Assembly (NCBI GenBank): GCA_016193485.1
Contig: JACPRZ010000015.1
Coordinates: 1-64,000, forward strand
Length of the DNA stretch: 64,000 nt
Origin: Bacteroidota bacterium
Lineage (GTDB): Bacteria > Bacteroidota > Bacteroidia > JACPRZ01
Reading direction: 5' to 3'
Shown in pieces: positions 15,306 to 23,806 of the stretch. A program made the translations under genes and the position numbers. The notes under the pieces were generated by a model. The model had not been told where the DNA came from. It ran no database searches and was given only the letters and a program-made list of their open reading frames with translations. Each line of letters begins with the position of its first letter. The first letter of the stretch is position 1.

Positions 15306-17237
15306 TTATTCTGTAAGTTTATTATGTATCATTTTATTGTTAAATGTCTGGATTACCGCTTTCATAAGGTCTTTGAGATTAGACGTTTGTCCGGGTTCCG
15401 TAACGGCAATATTTCGTGTAAGAAGCGAATCACTTTTGTAATGATATAAAATGGTTTCATTACTGTCAGAATAAAAGAGTGCATACCCATCGGAAATTAA
15501 CCTGTAAATATTTCCCGATAAATTTACGGCAAGATGTTTCCCTGTTGTGTCAAAAACGCTTGAACCGAATGAAGTAAACGGATACGGATATTCCAGATAA
15601 TCAAGTACTGACGGGAGTATATCTGCCTGTTGCACAGTCATGGTCGAAACACCCTGCAGGTCGCTATTGGGTTTATAAAATATCATCGGTATTGCATAAA
15701 CACCTGTCATGGTCTGGTACACCGGGAGGTAAGCAGGTCCTCCGTGGTCGGCAGTAAAAATAAACAAGGTGGAATCAAACCAGGCGTATTTTGACATCTC
15801 GTTAAAAAAAATACGTAATGAATGATCGGTATAGGCAACCGCCCGGAGCATCGGATCTTCGATATGCTTAAATTTTTCCACACTTTCCGGTGGCAGTGAA
15901 TATGGATGATGAGATGAGATTGTCAATAACGAAGCAAAAAAAGGTTTTTTCATTTCGTTTAATTTACCGGCACACCAGGACAGGAATTTATCATCATAAA
16001 TACCCCATGTTCCGTCAAAATGATCATCATTGTTGTATTCCGATCTTCCAAAGTAATGCGAAAAACCGGTCATTTTTGAAAATCCGTCAAATCCCATGGT
16101 TCCATTGGTACCTCCATGGAAAAAAACTGTCTCATATCCCCACTGGCCTAGAATTAAGGGTAATGATTGAATTTTATTACCGGAGTATATAGATGTAATG
16201 TATGGGAACTCCATGAGTGACGGCAGCGAGGCAATGATGGCAGGAATTCCTTCTATGGTACTTCTGCCATTGGAGAAAGCATTTTCAAATACCAGACCTT
16301 TTTTACTTATTGAATCAAGAAATGGAACCAATCTCAGGTTATTTTCTCCTACCTGCAGGTATTCTTTTGAAAAACTTTCAAGAATAATGACCATGATGTT
16401 ATTTTTTATTTGACTGCTTTTTACGGAATCATTAGTGAACCGGTATTTTATTGAAAATATTTCCCTGCATTTCTGTTCTGTGAAATATAATTTTTCTTCC
16501 AGCGTTCGTTTGCGGAATGTTTTAATCAGCGTAAATGATGTATTTAAGATAAATGCCGAATGTTGGGGATTTCCCGATTGAGCGCTGTCAACTATGCTGA
16601 CCGGCCGCAATTGGAATCCCCCCCTTGCACCTATGATGCATACTCCGATAACGCCCGGATAAATCAACAAAATACCAATCCATCTGAACCAAAGGGGTTT
16701 AACCCTCGGAGAGATTTCTTTTTGAGATAAATTCAGGAAGATAATAATCCGGTCAATTTTCCGGTAGATCATTTCACAAAGGAAAATAACAGAGGCAAGA
16801 ATGAGGAGGATATACCAGAAATCACCAAGGAGGGCAGGCAAAATGTTTAAAGCATCGTAACCCAGTGTAAGCACATTAAAAATATCCCAGGTAGTTCGGT
16901 GCATGGAATAGTGGAAATATTCGAAATCAACGCAGTTCATCAGGATAAAAGGAATGTTGATGCAATAAAACATAATTTTTAATCCGGCCTGGTATCCCCG
17001 GCAATAAAACCAGGGAGGCGGCATGAAATGAAACAGGATGAGGAATGCGTTACTGAAAATTATTGCCGATAGATCAAACCGCAAACCGTAAAAAAATATA
17101 AGCAGAAAATGTCCTATGCCGGAAGGAACGAAATAATCCGGATTAAACAGCAGGAACCCGATGCGGAGGATCTGATAAATTGCAAGGAGCAACAGAAGTC
17201 GCAGTAAAAGAATGAGAAGGTTGGAGAAAAATTTCAT
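15306..17237 (-). CDS. LtaS-type membrane sulfatase/phosphotransferase (1)
   Basis: This 643-residue protein has about five N-terminal membrane helices (about 1-215) and a C-terminal extracytoplasmic alkaline-phosphatase-superfamily domain. Metal-site blocks are visible: IILESFSKEYL, the presumed nucleophile in NGRSTIEGIP (Thr), SSHHPYSLP and FTADHGGP. LtaS-type enzymes move a phosphoglycerol or phosphoethanolamine group onto a lipid or glycan; the substrate here is unknown. The stop of purB lies 7 bp away in the same direction, so the two are probably co-transcribed. A paralogue lies on the other side of purB. Confidence 0.85.
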   Translation of the reverse strand: MKFFSNLLILLLRLLLLLAIYQILRIGFLLFNPDYFVPSGIGHFLLIFFYGLRFDLSAIIFSNAFLILFHFMPPPWFYCRGYQAGLKIMFYCINIPFILMNCVDFEYFHYSMHRTTWDIFNVLTLGYDALNILPALLGDFWYILLILASVIFLCEMIYRKIDRIIIFLNLSQKEISPRVKPLWFRWIGILLIYPGVIGVCIIGARGGFQLRPVSIVDSAQSGNPQHSAFILNTSFTLIKTFRKRTLEEKLYFTEQKCREIFSIKYRFTNDSVKSSQIKNNIMVIILESFSKEYLQVGENNLRLVPFLDSISKKGLVFENAFSNGRSTIEGIPAIIASLPSLMEFPYITSIYSGNKIQSLPLILGQWGYETVFFHGGTNGTMGFDGFSKMTGFSHYFGRSEYNNDDHFDGTWGIYDDKFLSWCAGKLNEMKKPFFASLLTISSHHPYSLPPESVEKFKHIEDPMLRAVAYTDHSLRIFFNEMSKYAWFDSTLFIFTADHGGPAYLPVYQTMTGVYAIPMIFYKPNSDLQGVSTMTVQQADILPSVLDYLEYPYPFTSFGSSVFDTTGKHLAVNLSGNIYRLISDGYALFYSDSNETILYHYKSDSLLTRNIAVTEPGQTSNLKDLMKAVIQTFNNKMIHNKLTE

Positions 17238-17243
17238 CTAACA

Positions 17244-18620
17244 TTAACTAAGAGGAAGGTATACTCCCGTATAATTATCAGGAGTGATTTTTTTCAACTC
17301 CTTCTTCAGGGATGAAGGGATTTTCAGATTATCAATTATCCTGATTATTGAGGAACGGGAAAAGGATTCATTTTTCCGGGTAAGTGTTTTTACCTGTTCA
17401 TAGGCATCACCATGTCCCTCACGCCTGAGGATGACCTGGATTGCCTCGGAGACAACTTCCCAGTGCTTTTCAAGGTCCTCACTGATAACTACCCGGTTCA
17501 GGGATATTTTTTTTAACCCTTTAAGCAGCGATTTTATGGCGATCAGGGTATGGGCGAAGGGAACCCCGGTATTGCGTATTACCGTTGAATCGGAAAGGTC
17601 GCGCTGAAGCCGTGAAACCGGAAGTTTAGCCGCCAGGTGTTCAAAAAGTGCATTGGCGATGCCGAGATTCCCTTCGGCATTTTCAAAATCAATCGGGTTC
17701 ACTTTATGGGGCATGGTGGAGGAACCGGTTTCAGATGAATCTATTTTTTGAGTAAAATAACCAAGTGAAATATAGTGCCAGAAATCGCGGCACAGGTTTA
17801 TCAGTATATTATTTATGCGTTTGAATCCATCACAGGTTGCTGCAAAATTATCGTAATGGTCTATCTGAGTAGTTGTTTTCAACCGGATAAGGTGTAATTT
17901 TTCTCTTACAAAAGAATCTGCAAAAGCATGCCAGTCAACACCCGGACAGGCGGCATAATGCGCATTGAAATTACCAACCGCGCCACCGAATTTGGCGGTG
18001 TGTGGTATTACCTGCAGTAATTTAACCTGGTTTTCGAGCCGTTCAATAAAGACCGCTATTTCCTTCCCGGCAAATGTGGGTGATGCCGGCTGACCGTGCG
18101 TCCGGGCAAGCATGGGTATGTGCCGCCATTCATCTGAAAAAACATTCAGATGGGAAATTATTTCTGAAATGGACGGAAGGAATATCCTGTCAATGGCATC
18201 TCTTACCATCATGGGAACGGCACTGTTGTTTATATCCTGCGAGGTGAGCCCGAAATGAATAAAAGATATAAAGGAAGCAAGGCCGTTTTTTTGAAATTTC
18301 TCCTGCAAAAAATATTCAATGGCTTTAACATCATGATTTGTGGTTTTCTCTATTTCCTTGATTCGGATGGCGTCTTTTTCCGTAAAATTTTTCCAGGTAT
18401 TGCGCAACAGGGAAAACTTTCCGGAAGGAAATTTTTTCAACTGCGGTAAGGGAATTTCACAAAGAGCGATAAAATATTCCACTTCAACAAGCAGGCGGTA
18501 CCTCATGAAGGCGGACTCGGAAAAATATTCCGAAAGCCCGGATGTCAACGAATGATACCGGCCGTCAACGGGCGATATGGCAGTGAGAGAGTTAATGTTT
18601 CTGGTGAAAATCAATATCAA
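17244..18620 (-). CDS. purB: Adenylosuccinate lyase
   Basis: This protein of about 450 residues cleaves SAICAR and adenylosuccinate in purine synthesis. The fumarase/lyase signature SSTMPHKVNPIDFENAEG is at about 298-315, and the N-terminus matches the family (SLTAISPVDGRY). No in-frame ATG is available. The given start is TTG 18620; TTG 18614 or ATT 18596 (placing Ile exactly where homologues start with Met) are alternatives. A TAnnTTTG match at 18618-18625 overlaps the first TTG, which favours a later start. The C-terminus is normal. The gene is collinear with the LtaS-type gene that follows. Confidence 0.93.
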   Translation of the reverse strand: MILIFTRNINSLTAISPVDGRYHSLTSGLSEYFSESAFMRYRLLVEVEYFIALCEIPLPQLKKFPSGKFSLLRNTWKNFTEKDAIRIKEIEKTTNHDVKAIEYFLQEKFQKNGLASFISFIHFGLTSQDINNSAVPMMVRDAIDRIFLPSISEIISHLNVFSDEWRHIPMLARTHGQPASPTFAGKEIAVFIERLENQVKLLQVIPHTAKFGGAVGNFNAHYAACPGVDWHAFADSFVREKLHLIRLKTTTQIDHYDNFAATCDGFKRINNILINLCRDFWHYISLGYFTQKIDSSETGSSTMPHKVNPIDFENAEGNLGIANALFEHLAAKLPVSRLQRDLSDSTVIRNTGVPFAHTLIAIKSLLKGLKKISLNRVVISEDLEKHWEVVSEAIQVILRREGHGDAYEQVKTLTRKNESFSRSSIIRIIDNLKIPSSLKKELKKITPDNYTGVYLPLS

Positions 18621-18625
18621 AAATA
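18618..18625 (-). promoter_or_regulatory. Candidate -7 box (TATTTTTG) for purB
   Basis: The minus strand reads TATTTTTG, a match to TAnnTTTG, immediately upstream of purB. If used, transcription would begin near 18612, leaving almost no leader before the 18596 ATT or 18614 TTG. Confidence 0.35.
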
Positions 18626-18672
18626 GTAAAAAGCATGCCTGGCGGGTTTTCTAATATCCATTTAATTTATTT

Positions 18673-18768
18673 TATACTGACGGAATTTGATTTTGCAATG
18701 CTGACGCTTGCAGGTCAGCATACTGATATTCATCATCAGGAGTATCCAAAATCAAATTCATCAGTATA
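18673..18768. repeat. Three-way-junction inverted-repeat element
   Basis: An outer stem of 21 pairs joins TATACTGA (18673-18680) plus GAATTTGATTTTG (18683-18695) to CAAAATCAAATTC (18747-18759) plus TCAGTATA (18761-18768). Inside are two further hairpins, ATGCTGAC/GTCAGCAT (18698-18705 with 18714-18721) and CTGAT/ATCAG (18723-18727 with 18735-18739). It occupies the gap between the second LtaS-type gene and purB. It could be a structured RNA, a processed spacer or a small mobile repeat; I do not recognise it. Confidence 0.7.
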
Positions 18769-18776
18769 TCCTGATC

Positions 18777-18799
18777 TGAATGATTTGCAAAATCATTCA
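18777..18799 (-). repeat. 10-bp-stem hairpin at the 3' end of the second LtaS-type gene
   Basis: TGAATGATTT (18777-18786) pairs with AAATCATTCA (18790-18799) across a 3-nt loop. It overlaps the stop codon region of the minus-strand gene. There is no clear U-tract, so an intrinsic terminator is uncertain; it may protect the 3' end. Confidence 0.5.
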
Positions 18800-20673
18800 G
18801 CATCAGAATACTTGTTTAGTTCAAGATATTCCTGGAAGACGGTTTCAAGAAATGACTTGCCTTCCAATATCATTTGATCCTTTTTTGTGCTGTCGGTAAT
18901 TTCAATAGAATTAAATACATTGGATTTGTTATCGTATGTAAAATAACCCCACGGTCTTATCCAACCGACTCCGTCAACAAATGAAAAATAAGCAAATTCC
19001 TGTATGTACGGGTTAAAAATGTTCTTACTCCACCGGAACGATTCATGATTATAACCCATCTGGGAGAGAAGAGTTGTAGTGAAATCTGTTTGTGACATGA
19101 TAAGGTCAACTTTTTTTCCATTCAGATCTTCCATTATTGCTTCACCGAAAAATAATGCGGGGATTTTTCTGAACTCTTTTGAATAGTAATTATTATTTTT
19201 TGGGGATTGATGTCCATGGTCTGATATTAAAAGAAACAATGTGTTTTTATACCAACCTGTTGATAACGCTGCGCTGAAAAACGCACCCAGACAACTGTCG
19301 GTATAATGCGCTGCATTGACATATCCTTTTTCATCCCAATTATTTCCGATATTAAATTTTTGCTTCATCGGAACATCATAGGGCGCATGGCTGCTTCCGG
19401 TGAAAATCATAGCAAAAAATGGTTCTTTCATTTGTTGAATTTCATCTAACGATCTTGAAAAGAGGTATTCATCATGAACGGTCAGCCGGTTTCCCGGAGT
19501 ATTAAATGGAAAATCATCCTGTTCGATAATCAGGTCAAATTTGTTATAATAAAGAAAACTTTTAATATTTCCGTAATTTAATTCTCCTCCATATATAAAA
19601 GCGCAGTTGTATCCCGCTTCTGACAGGATTGGGGTTATACATGGAATACCGGGATATTTATCGGGCTGTTTGATGACCGATGTTAACGGTTGAGCCGGGT
19701 AACCGCTTAAAATGGAAAGAATACCCTCATGAGAGAGGTTTCCGGCAGCATATACATTCGTAAATAAGATTCCCCTCCCGGCCATGTAGTTGAAACAGGG
19801 AGTGATACTGTCAAAACCACCTAATGGTTTCACAAGATCTGCCGACCAACTTTCAAGAATAATGATAACGATATTCGGTTGTTTTATTTTTAAGAAAATT
19901 ATGGTTGTGTCTTTTTCGGCATGAAAAAGATTTTTAACATTAGATTCTGCTTCTTTTAAACCATAAAATAAATATGGATTTTTGTTATTAATATTTTTAT
20001 TCTGGATATAACTATGTACAAGGTTCCATGCCGGATTAACTGCCGCATCATTCAGAATCTGATGCTTTGAAAAATACGCTTCCCCATGTCCGATCGGTAT
20101 AGGTCTGACTCCCCCCCTGATACCGATGAATAAAACGCCTGGTGTAATTAGGGTGAAAACAATTCCCGCCAGGTAATTCACTCTTTGCTGAAGATATTCA
20201 ACCGGCACCAACTTCTTATAAAAAAAATATCCTGCAAGAGCGATAGCGCTTGCAAGACCGGAAAGGAGCGCCAGGATAGTTACCGGAACGGTTCTGATCA
20301 CTTCATTGGGATGTTCAAGGTGGCTGATTGCTTCATAATTGATTTTGGTTTTCCAGGAATCGTAAACGCCAAGTTCTGCCGTGGCAATTATTGAAAATGT
20401 GATAATCAGAATGATTGCAACCATCCTGTTCAGCAGTCCGAGGAATTTTAACCGCAGGAAAATTTGCAATACGGTTAAAATAAATGAAACGGAAATGAGA
20501 TAACATGTAGCAGAGGTATCCAACGGAAGGGCATGGTAAAACGTCCCTGCAATCCCTGTGAAAGGTATTGAATCAAAATACCGGAATTGATACAAAATAA
20601 AAATCAACCGGTTACCGGCAAAAAACACCAACCAGAATAAAAACAGCCGCAGGATATAGCAATAGTACCTCAT
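18793..20673 (-). CDS. LtaS-type membrane sulfatase/phosphotransferase (2)
   Basis: This 626-residue paralogue of the 15306-17237 gene has about five N-terminal membrane helices and an outer catalytic domain. Metal-site blocks are IIILESWSADL, FTGSSHAPYDVP and LISDHGHQS. At the nucleophile position, where relatives have Thr in a G-x-x-T-x-x-G pattern, this protein reads GNLSHEG, so Ser replaces Thr. The downstream block ILSGYPAQP is typical. I chose the ATG at 20671-20673 (MRYYCYIL); upstream codons pass through a terminator hairpin. The substrate is unknown. Confidence 0.83.
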   Translation of the reverse strand: MRYYCYILRLFLFWLVFFAGNRLIFILYQFRYFDSIPFTGIAGTFYHALPLDTSATCYLISVSFILTVLQIFLRLKFLGLLNRMVAIILIITFSIIATAELGVYDSWKTKINYEAISHLEHPNEVIRTVPVTILALLSGLASAIALAGYFFYKKLVPVEYLQQRVNYLAGIVFTLITPGVLFIGIRGGVRPIPIGHGEAYFSKHQILNDAAVNPAWNLVHSYIQNKNINNKNPYLFYGLKEAESNVKNLFHAEKDTTIIFLKIKQPNIVIIILESWSADLVKPLGGFDSITPCFNYMAGRGILFTNVYAAGNLSHEGILSILSGYPAQPLTSVIKQPDKYPGIPCITPILSEAGYNCAFIYGGELNYGNIKSFLYYNKFDLIIEQDDFPFNTPGNRLTVHDEYLFSRSLDEIQQMKEPFFAMIFTGSSHAPYDVPMKQKFNIGNNWDEKGYVNAAHYTDSCLGAFFSAALSTGWYKNTLFLLISDHGHQSPKNNNYYSKEFRKIPALFFGEAIMEDLNGKKVDLIMSQTDFTTTLLSQMGYNHESFRWSKNIFNPYIQEFAYFSFVDGVGWIRPWGYFTYDNKSNVFNSIEITDSTKKDQMILEGKSFLETVFQEYLELNKYSDAE

Positions 20674-20689
20674 ATTTTTTTGAACAAAA

Positions 20690-20722
20690 AAACATCCGAA
20701 GTTTTTTAAACTTCGGATGTTT
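20690..20722 (-). terminator. Rho-independent terminator after the FAH gene
   Basis: AAACATCCGAAGTTT (20690-20704) and AAACTTCGGATGTTT (20708-20722) form a perfect 15-bp stem with a TTT loop. Read on the minus strand it is followed by a T-rich run, as expected for a terminator of the FAH gene (stop at 20757). It lies just before the LtaS-type gene ATG. A nearly identical hairpin is at 35411-35445. Confidence 0.75.
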
Positions 20723-20756
20723 ATCCTTAAACCAAGGTACTTCCCGGAGAGCCAGG

Positions 20757-21377
20757 TTAGCGGAAACTGTTTATCCTGCACAAAAGAAGGCGATTTACCC
20801 CAATAAATCCTTCCAGCAGATCACTCTCGTTTATCCGTCCCACTCCGGCAGGGGTTCCGGTAAAGACCAGATCACCGGGTAGCAGGGTAAAATATTTTGA
20901 AATATAAGTGAGCAGGAAATCAACCGGGTAGATCATATCACCGGTAAATCCCTTTTGTCTTGTCTGTCCGTTGATATCAAGACGGAAAGTAATTTTCTCA
21001 AACGAAGGAATACCGGTCAGCGGTAAAAATTTTCCAACTGCTGCCGATCCGTCAAATGACTTGGCTGTTTCCCATGGCAGGCCCTTCTGTTTGCTGCGGT
21101 TTTGAATGTCGCGCGCGGTAAAATCAATGCCGACCGTAACACTTTCAACCAGGGATAGGGATTGACCGGGTAAAATATTTTTACCGGTTCCTGAAATTTT
21201 CAGAACAATTTCGGTCTCATAATGGATTTCAGTGGAAAAGGCAGGCATGGTGAAGGGTTCATCTTCTTTCAGCAGGGCGGTATCCGGTTTGAGAAAAATT
21301 ACCGGGTCTTCAGGAACCGGATTATTCATTTCCCGCGCATGTTCGGAATAATTCCTCGCCACACAAATTATTTTCAT
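20757..21377 (-). CDS. Fumarylacetoacetate hydrolase family protein
   Basis: This 206-residue protein has the FAH core fold only. The metal ligands are expected in the HYETEIVLKI block (about 52-61) and the later DFTARDIQNRSKQKG block (about 85-99). KPDTALL and FTGTPAGVG match the family active-site loops. Members act as hydrolases, isomerases or decarboxylases on small keto-acids such as acylpyruvates; the exact reaction is not fixed by sequence. ATTCGTA boxes and a repeat array (21408-21479) lie upstream, between it and the exonuclease gene. Confidence 0.88.
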   Translation of the reverse strand: MKIICVARNYSEHAREMNNPVPEDPVIFLKPDTALLKEDEPFTMPAFSTEIHYETEIVLKISGTGKNILPGQSLSLVESVTVGIDFTARDIQNRSKQKGLPWETAKSFDGSAAVGKFLPLTGIPSFEKITFRLDINGQTRQKGFTGDMIYPVDFLLTYISKYFTLLPGDLVFTGTPAGVGRINESDLLEGFIGVNRLLLCRINSFR

Positions 21378-21407
21378 ACTTTACGAAATACGAATCAGTT
21401 ACGAATA

Positions 21408-21479
21408 ATGCCCATTTATGCCTATCAATGCCTATTAATGCCTGTTATTTGCCCACTGCTCACTGCCCACTGCCCACTG
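21408..21479. repeat. Short-period tandem repeat array at the exonuclease 3' end
   Basis: Degenerate decamers (ATGCCTATCA, ATGCCTATTA, ATGCCTGTTA) run directly into four heptamers of GCCCACT (one variant GCTCACT, 21451-21478). The heptamers encode the last residues and the stop codon of the exonuclease. The decamer word recurs in the infC-rpmI gap (24012-24092). Confidence 0.75.
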
Positions 21480-22245
21480 ATTTCTTTTCCCTGCTTTTAT
21501 TATAAATCTCCGTCACCACCTTTTTGGTATATGCCGCAAATTCCCCGTTCATCATCCAGTGATAATAGGAAGGTTCTTTAATAAAAACCTCTTCCACCGG
21601 TTTGCCTTTATGTTTTCCGAAATTAAAAACTTCAACTCCCTTGTCATCAAAAACGATCCTGCCGGCAAGGTCAGCATTTTTTTTGTGGTTGGCGAACCCT
21701 GCGAGGAAATCAACGGTGTTCTTAAAACCCGGATAGCGCTCTATCTGCGCCATCAGAACTTCAAAAGTGGCAGTTACATCCGCTTCTGCCTGGTGGGCGT
21801 TTTCCAGCGTTTTGCCGCAATAAAATTTATAGGCAGCGCCAAGGTTGCGCGGCTCCATTTTACGGTAAATTGCCTGGATGTCCACAAATTTCCGTTTTTT
21901 AATATCAAAATCAATTCCGGCCCTGGAGAACTCTTCTGCCAAGAGGGGAATGTCAAATTGATTTGAATTGAACCCGGCAAGGTCGCTGTCTTCAAGAAGA
22001 GATACTATTTTACCTGCAATTTCCTTAAAAAGCGGTTCACCGGCAACATCGGTATCAAAAATGTTGTGAATTTTTGAGGCGGGGTGGGGGATGGGTATGC
22101 CTGGATTTACACGGAATGTATGGGTTTCCTTGGTGCCGTCTGGAAAAATTTTCAAAACTGAAATTTCAACTATACGGTCTTTCACCGGTTCGGTGCCGGT
22201 GGTTTCAAGGTCGAAGAATGCAAGAGGGCAGGTGAGATTGAGCAT
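21460..22245 (-). CDS. DEDDh 3'-5' exonuclease with C-terminal extension
   Basis: This 261-residue protein begins with a DnaQ-like exonuclease domain. Exo I is FFDLETTGTEP (about 10-20), Exo II is AGFNSNQFDIPLL, and Exo III is HQAEADVTATFEVL with the catalytic His and Asp. The C-terminal part (about 195-255) has the NFGKHKGKPVEEV block seen in exonuclease-associated extensions. A proofreading-like or DNA-repair role is likely, but it is not part of a polymerase here. The final SVGSGQ and the stop are read from a heptamer repeat array and differ from the rest of the protein. Confidence 0.9.
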   Translation of the reverse strand: MLNLTCPLAFFDLETTGTEPVKDRIVEISVLKIFPDGTKETHTFRVNPGIPIPHPASKIHNIFDTDVAGEPLFKEIAGKIVSLLEDSDLAGFNSNQFDIPLLAEEFSRAGIDFDIKKRKFVDIQAIYRKMEPRNLGAAYKFYCGKTLENAHQAEADVTATFEVLMAQIERYPGFKNTVDFLAGFANHKKNADLAGRIVFDDKGVEVFNFGKHKGKPVEEVFIKEPSYYHWMMNGEFAAYTKKVVTEIYNKSREKKSVGSGQ

Positions 22246-22251
22246 AATTGG

Positions 22252-23313
22252 TTAGTAACCGGTAACAGGGAATTTGCCGGAACCGACTACTTTTCCTGAA
22301 TTATCAATAAGGCGGTAACAATAGATTCCCGGCAGAAAGTTGCTTGTCGCAAGATTAAACTCAGCGGTACCCAGTGAGTACGTATTGATCGCTTTTCCAA
22401 GAATATCGGTTATTGCAATAGAATGGAGTGCGGTTCCCTTTACTTCAAAATGGATTTCTGCTGAATAGATATCGCGATAAACCAAAACATAGGTATTTCC
22501 GCTATCGGGTGTCAACGCGTCACCGGAAACCGGAATTGATTTCAGGTATTCTGTCTTTTCCACAACCGTTCCTGCATCAATATTTATTTCAAGCAATGGA
22601 AAATGGTAACCGTTTCCCCACCAGCGGTAAATATCGGAAGTATCACGCTGAATAAGTATTGCACTTGAACTCCAGTTTGGGAACGGAAAAGTGTAATGAG
22701 GAAATACCGAATCCCATTCATAGGATAGATCACGCTGTCTGATAACATCAAATGTGCCTGACGGAGTTGTCACCTGTCCCCATGCATCAAAATTACTTGA
22801 GTATTGTATCCTCACGGTTATTTTTACCGAGTCAACACCAGGGTAACCGCTGTAATCATCTTTTACGGTCGCCCTCGAAGTACCGGAAAAGGATGTATTA
22901 TAGGTTGAAGGAAGGGTGATGTAGGTGCGATAAGGATTATATTTAACGGCTACGGGAGAACCGGTTCCCACATCACCATAAGCGCCCATGATTTCGGCAG
23001 ATGATGAAGAACCGAGAAAATAGATGGTGAAATTTCCGAGGAAAGAAGCATGAGTTGCACCCGGAAAGTTGCTGCTGCCCGGCTGTCCTGCAGGCAGAAC
23101 TACATAATGAGAATCCGGTTTATGACTTAGTAATGCCGAAAAGTCCCACGTCTGGTTTGCGCCCGAAGAGCCTTGTGTTCCGTTATACAGGGTATCAAGG
23201 ATTGTCTGCACCGTTACACCGGTATCGAGCATATCGGTTTCGGTAATGGTTATCTGGCCAAAGGATGTTAACGCAAAGAAATATGCAATAGCAGAAATAA
23301 AAGTTTTTTTCAT
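22252..23313 (-). CDS. T9SS-sorted secreted protein, function unknown
   Basis: This 353-residue protein has a signal peptide (about 1-20, ending SFGQ) and a C-terminal type A T9SS sorting domain (about 275-353: SIAITDILGKAI, FLPGIYCYRLID, GKVVGSGKF). The middle part is beta-rich and rich in Thr/Ser with no family I recognise. It is expected to be exported by Sec, then moved across the outer membrane by T9SS. It lies 6 bp upstream of the exonuclease gene start, in the same direction. Confidence 0.85.
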   Translation of the reverse strand: MKKTFISAIAYFFALTSFGQITITETDMLDTGVTVQTILDTLYNGTQGSSGANQTWDFSALLSHKPDSHYVVLPAGQPGSSNFPGATHASFLGNFTIYFLGSSSSAEIMGAYGDVGTGSPVAVKYNPYRTYITLPSTYNTSFSGTSRATVKDDYSGYPGVDSVKITVRIQYSSNFDAWGQVTTPSGTFDVIRQRDLSYEWDSVFPHYTFPFPNWSSSAILIQRDTSDIYRWWGNGYHFPLLEINIDAGTVVEKTEYLKSIPVSGDALTPDSGNTYVLVYRDIYSAEIHFEVKGTALHSIAITDILGKAINTYSLGTAEFNLATSNFLPGIYCYRLIDNSGKVVGSGKFPVTGY

Positions 23314-23320
23314 GGGAAGT

Positions 23321-23399
23321 AAAAAGTTAAAGTTAAAATTTCCAAAAATTCCTGTACCGTATCCCTTATTCCCTTATCTCCCTATCCCTTTATCCCTCT
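23321..23399. repeat. Low-complexity spacer repeats upstream of the T9SS gene
   Basis: An AAAGTTA direct repeat (23321-23340) is followed by variants of CCCTTAT/CCCTATC with a period of 7-8 bp (about 23349-23399). The array continues into the stop codon of rplT (23400-23402). A similar AAAAGTT array occurs at 23759-23779. Confidence 0.6.
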
Positions 23400-23750
23400 C
23401 TATCCCCCCACCACTGTTTCAACAATTTTTTTGAATGCCTTAGGTTCGTTCATGGCAAGATCTGCCAGCGCTTTGCGGTTAATCTGAATGCCTTTGGCTT
23501 TTATTTTTGCCATTAACCCCGAATAGGTCAATCCCGCCTCCCTGGCGCCTGCATTGATACGCGTGATCCACAGGGAGCGGAATAATCGTTTTTTCAGTTT
23601 GCGGTCGCGGTATGCCGATTGCAATCCCTTTTCAAACTGGTTGCGGGCAAGGCGGTAAACGTTTTTCTTGCGCCCGAAATATCCCTTTGCCCTGCGGATA
23701 TATTTTTTATGGCGCTTTCTTGCTGCTGGTCGGTTTGTTGCTCGTGGCAT
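23400..23750 (-). CDS. rplT: 50S ribosomal protein L20
   Basis: This 116-residue basic protein is L20, a 50S assembly protein that binds 23S rRNA. The N-terminus ([18 protein letters not shown]) and [19 protein letters not shown] block are characteristic. In some bacteria L20 represses its own operon by binding the leader mRNA. It is the last gene of thrS-infC-rpmI-rplT. Its final Gly-Gly and TAG stop merge with a CCCTATC-type repeat array. Confidence 0.98.
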   Translation of the reverse strand: MPRATNRPAARKRHKKYIRRAKGYFGRKKNVYRLARNQFEKGLQSAYRDRKLKKRLFRSLWITRINAGAREAGLTYSGLMAKIKAKGIQINRKALADLAMNEPKAFKKIVETVVGG

Positions 23751-23758
23751 GAGAGAAT

Positions 23759-23779
23759 AAAAAGTTAAAAGTTAAAAGT
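23759..23779. repeat. AAAAGTT heptamer array, three copies
   Basis: Three heptamers (AAAAGTT, AAAAGTT, AAAAGTC) fill the gap between rpmI and rplT. Similar words occur at 23321-23340. Confidence 0.6.
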
Positions 23780-23806
23780 CAAAACCGGTTTACCCAAAAA
23801 TTATGA

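Noticed and set aside
18673-18768. Integron attC site
   Set aside because: The fold has two inner hairpins and no attC core sites; no integrase or cassettes are near.
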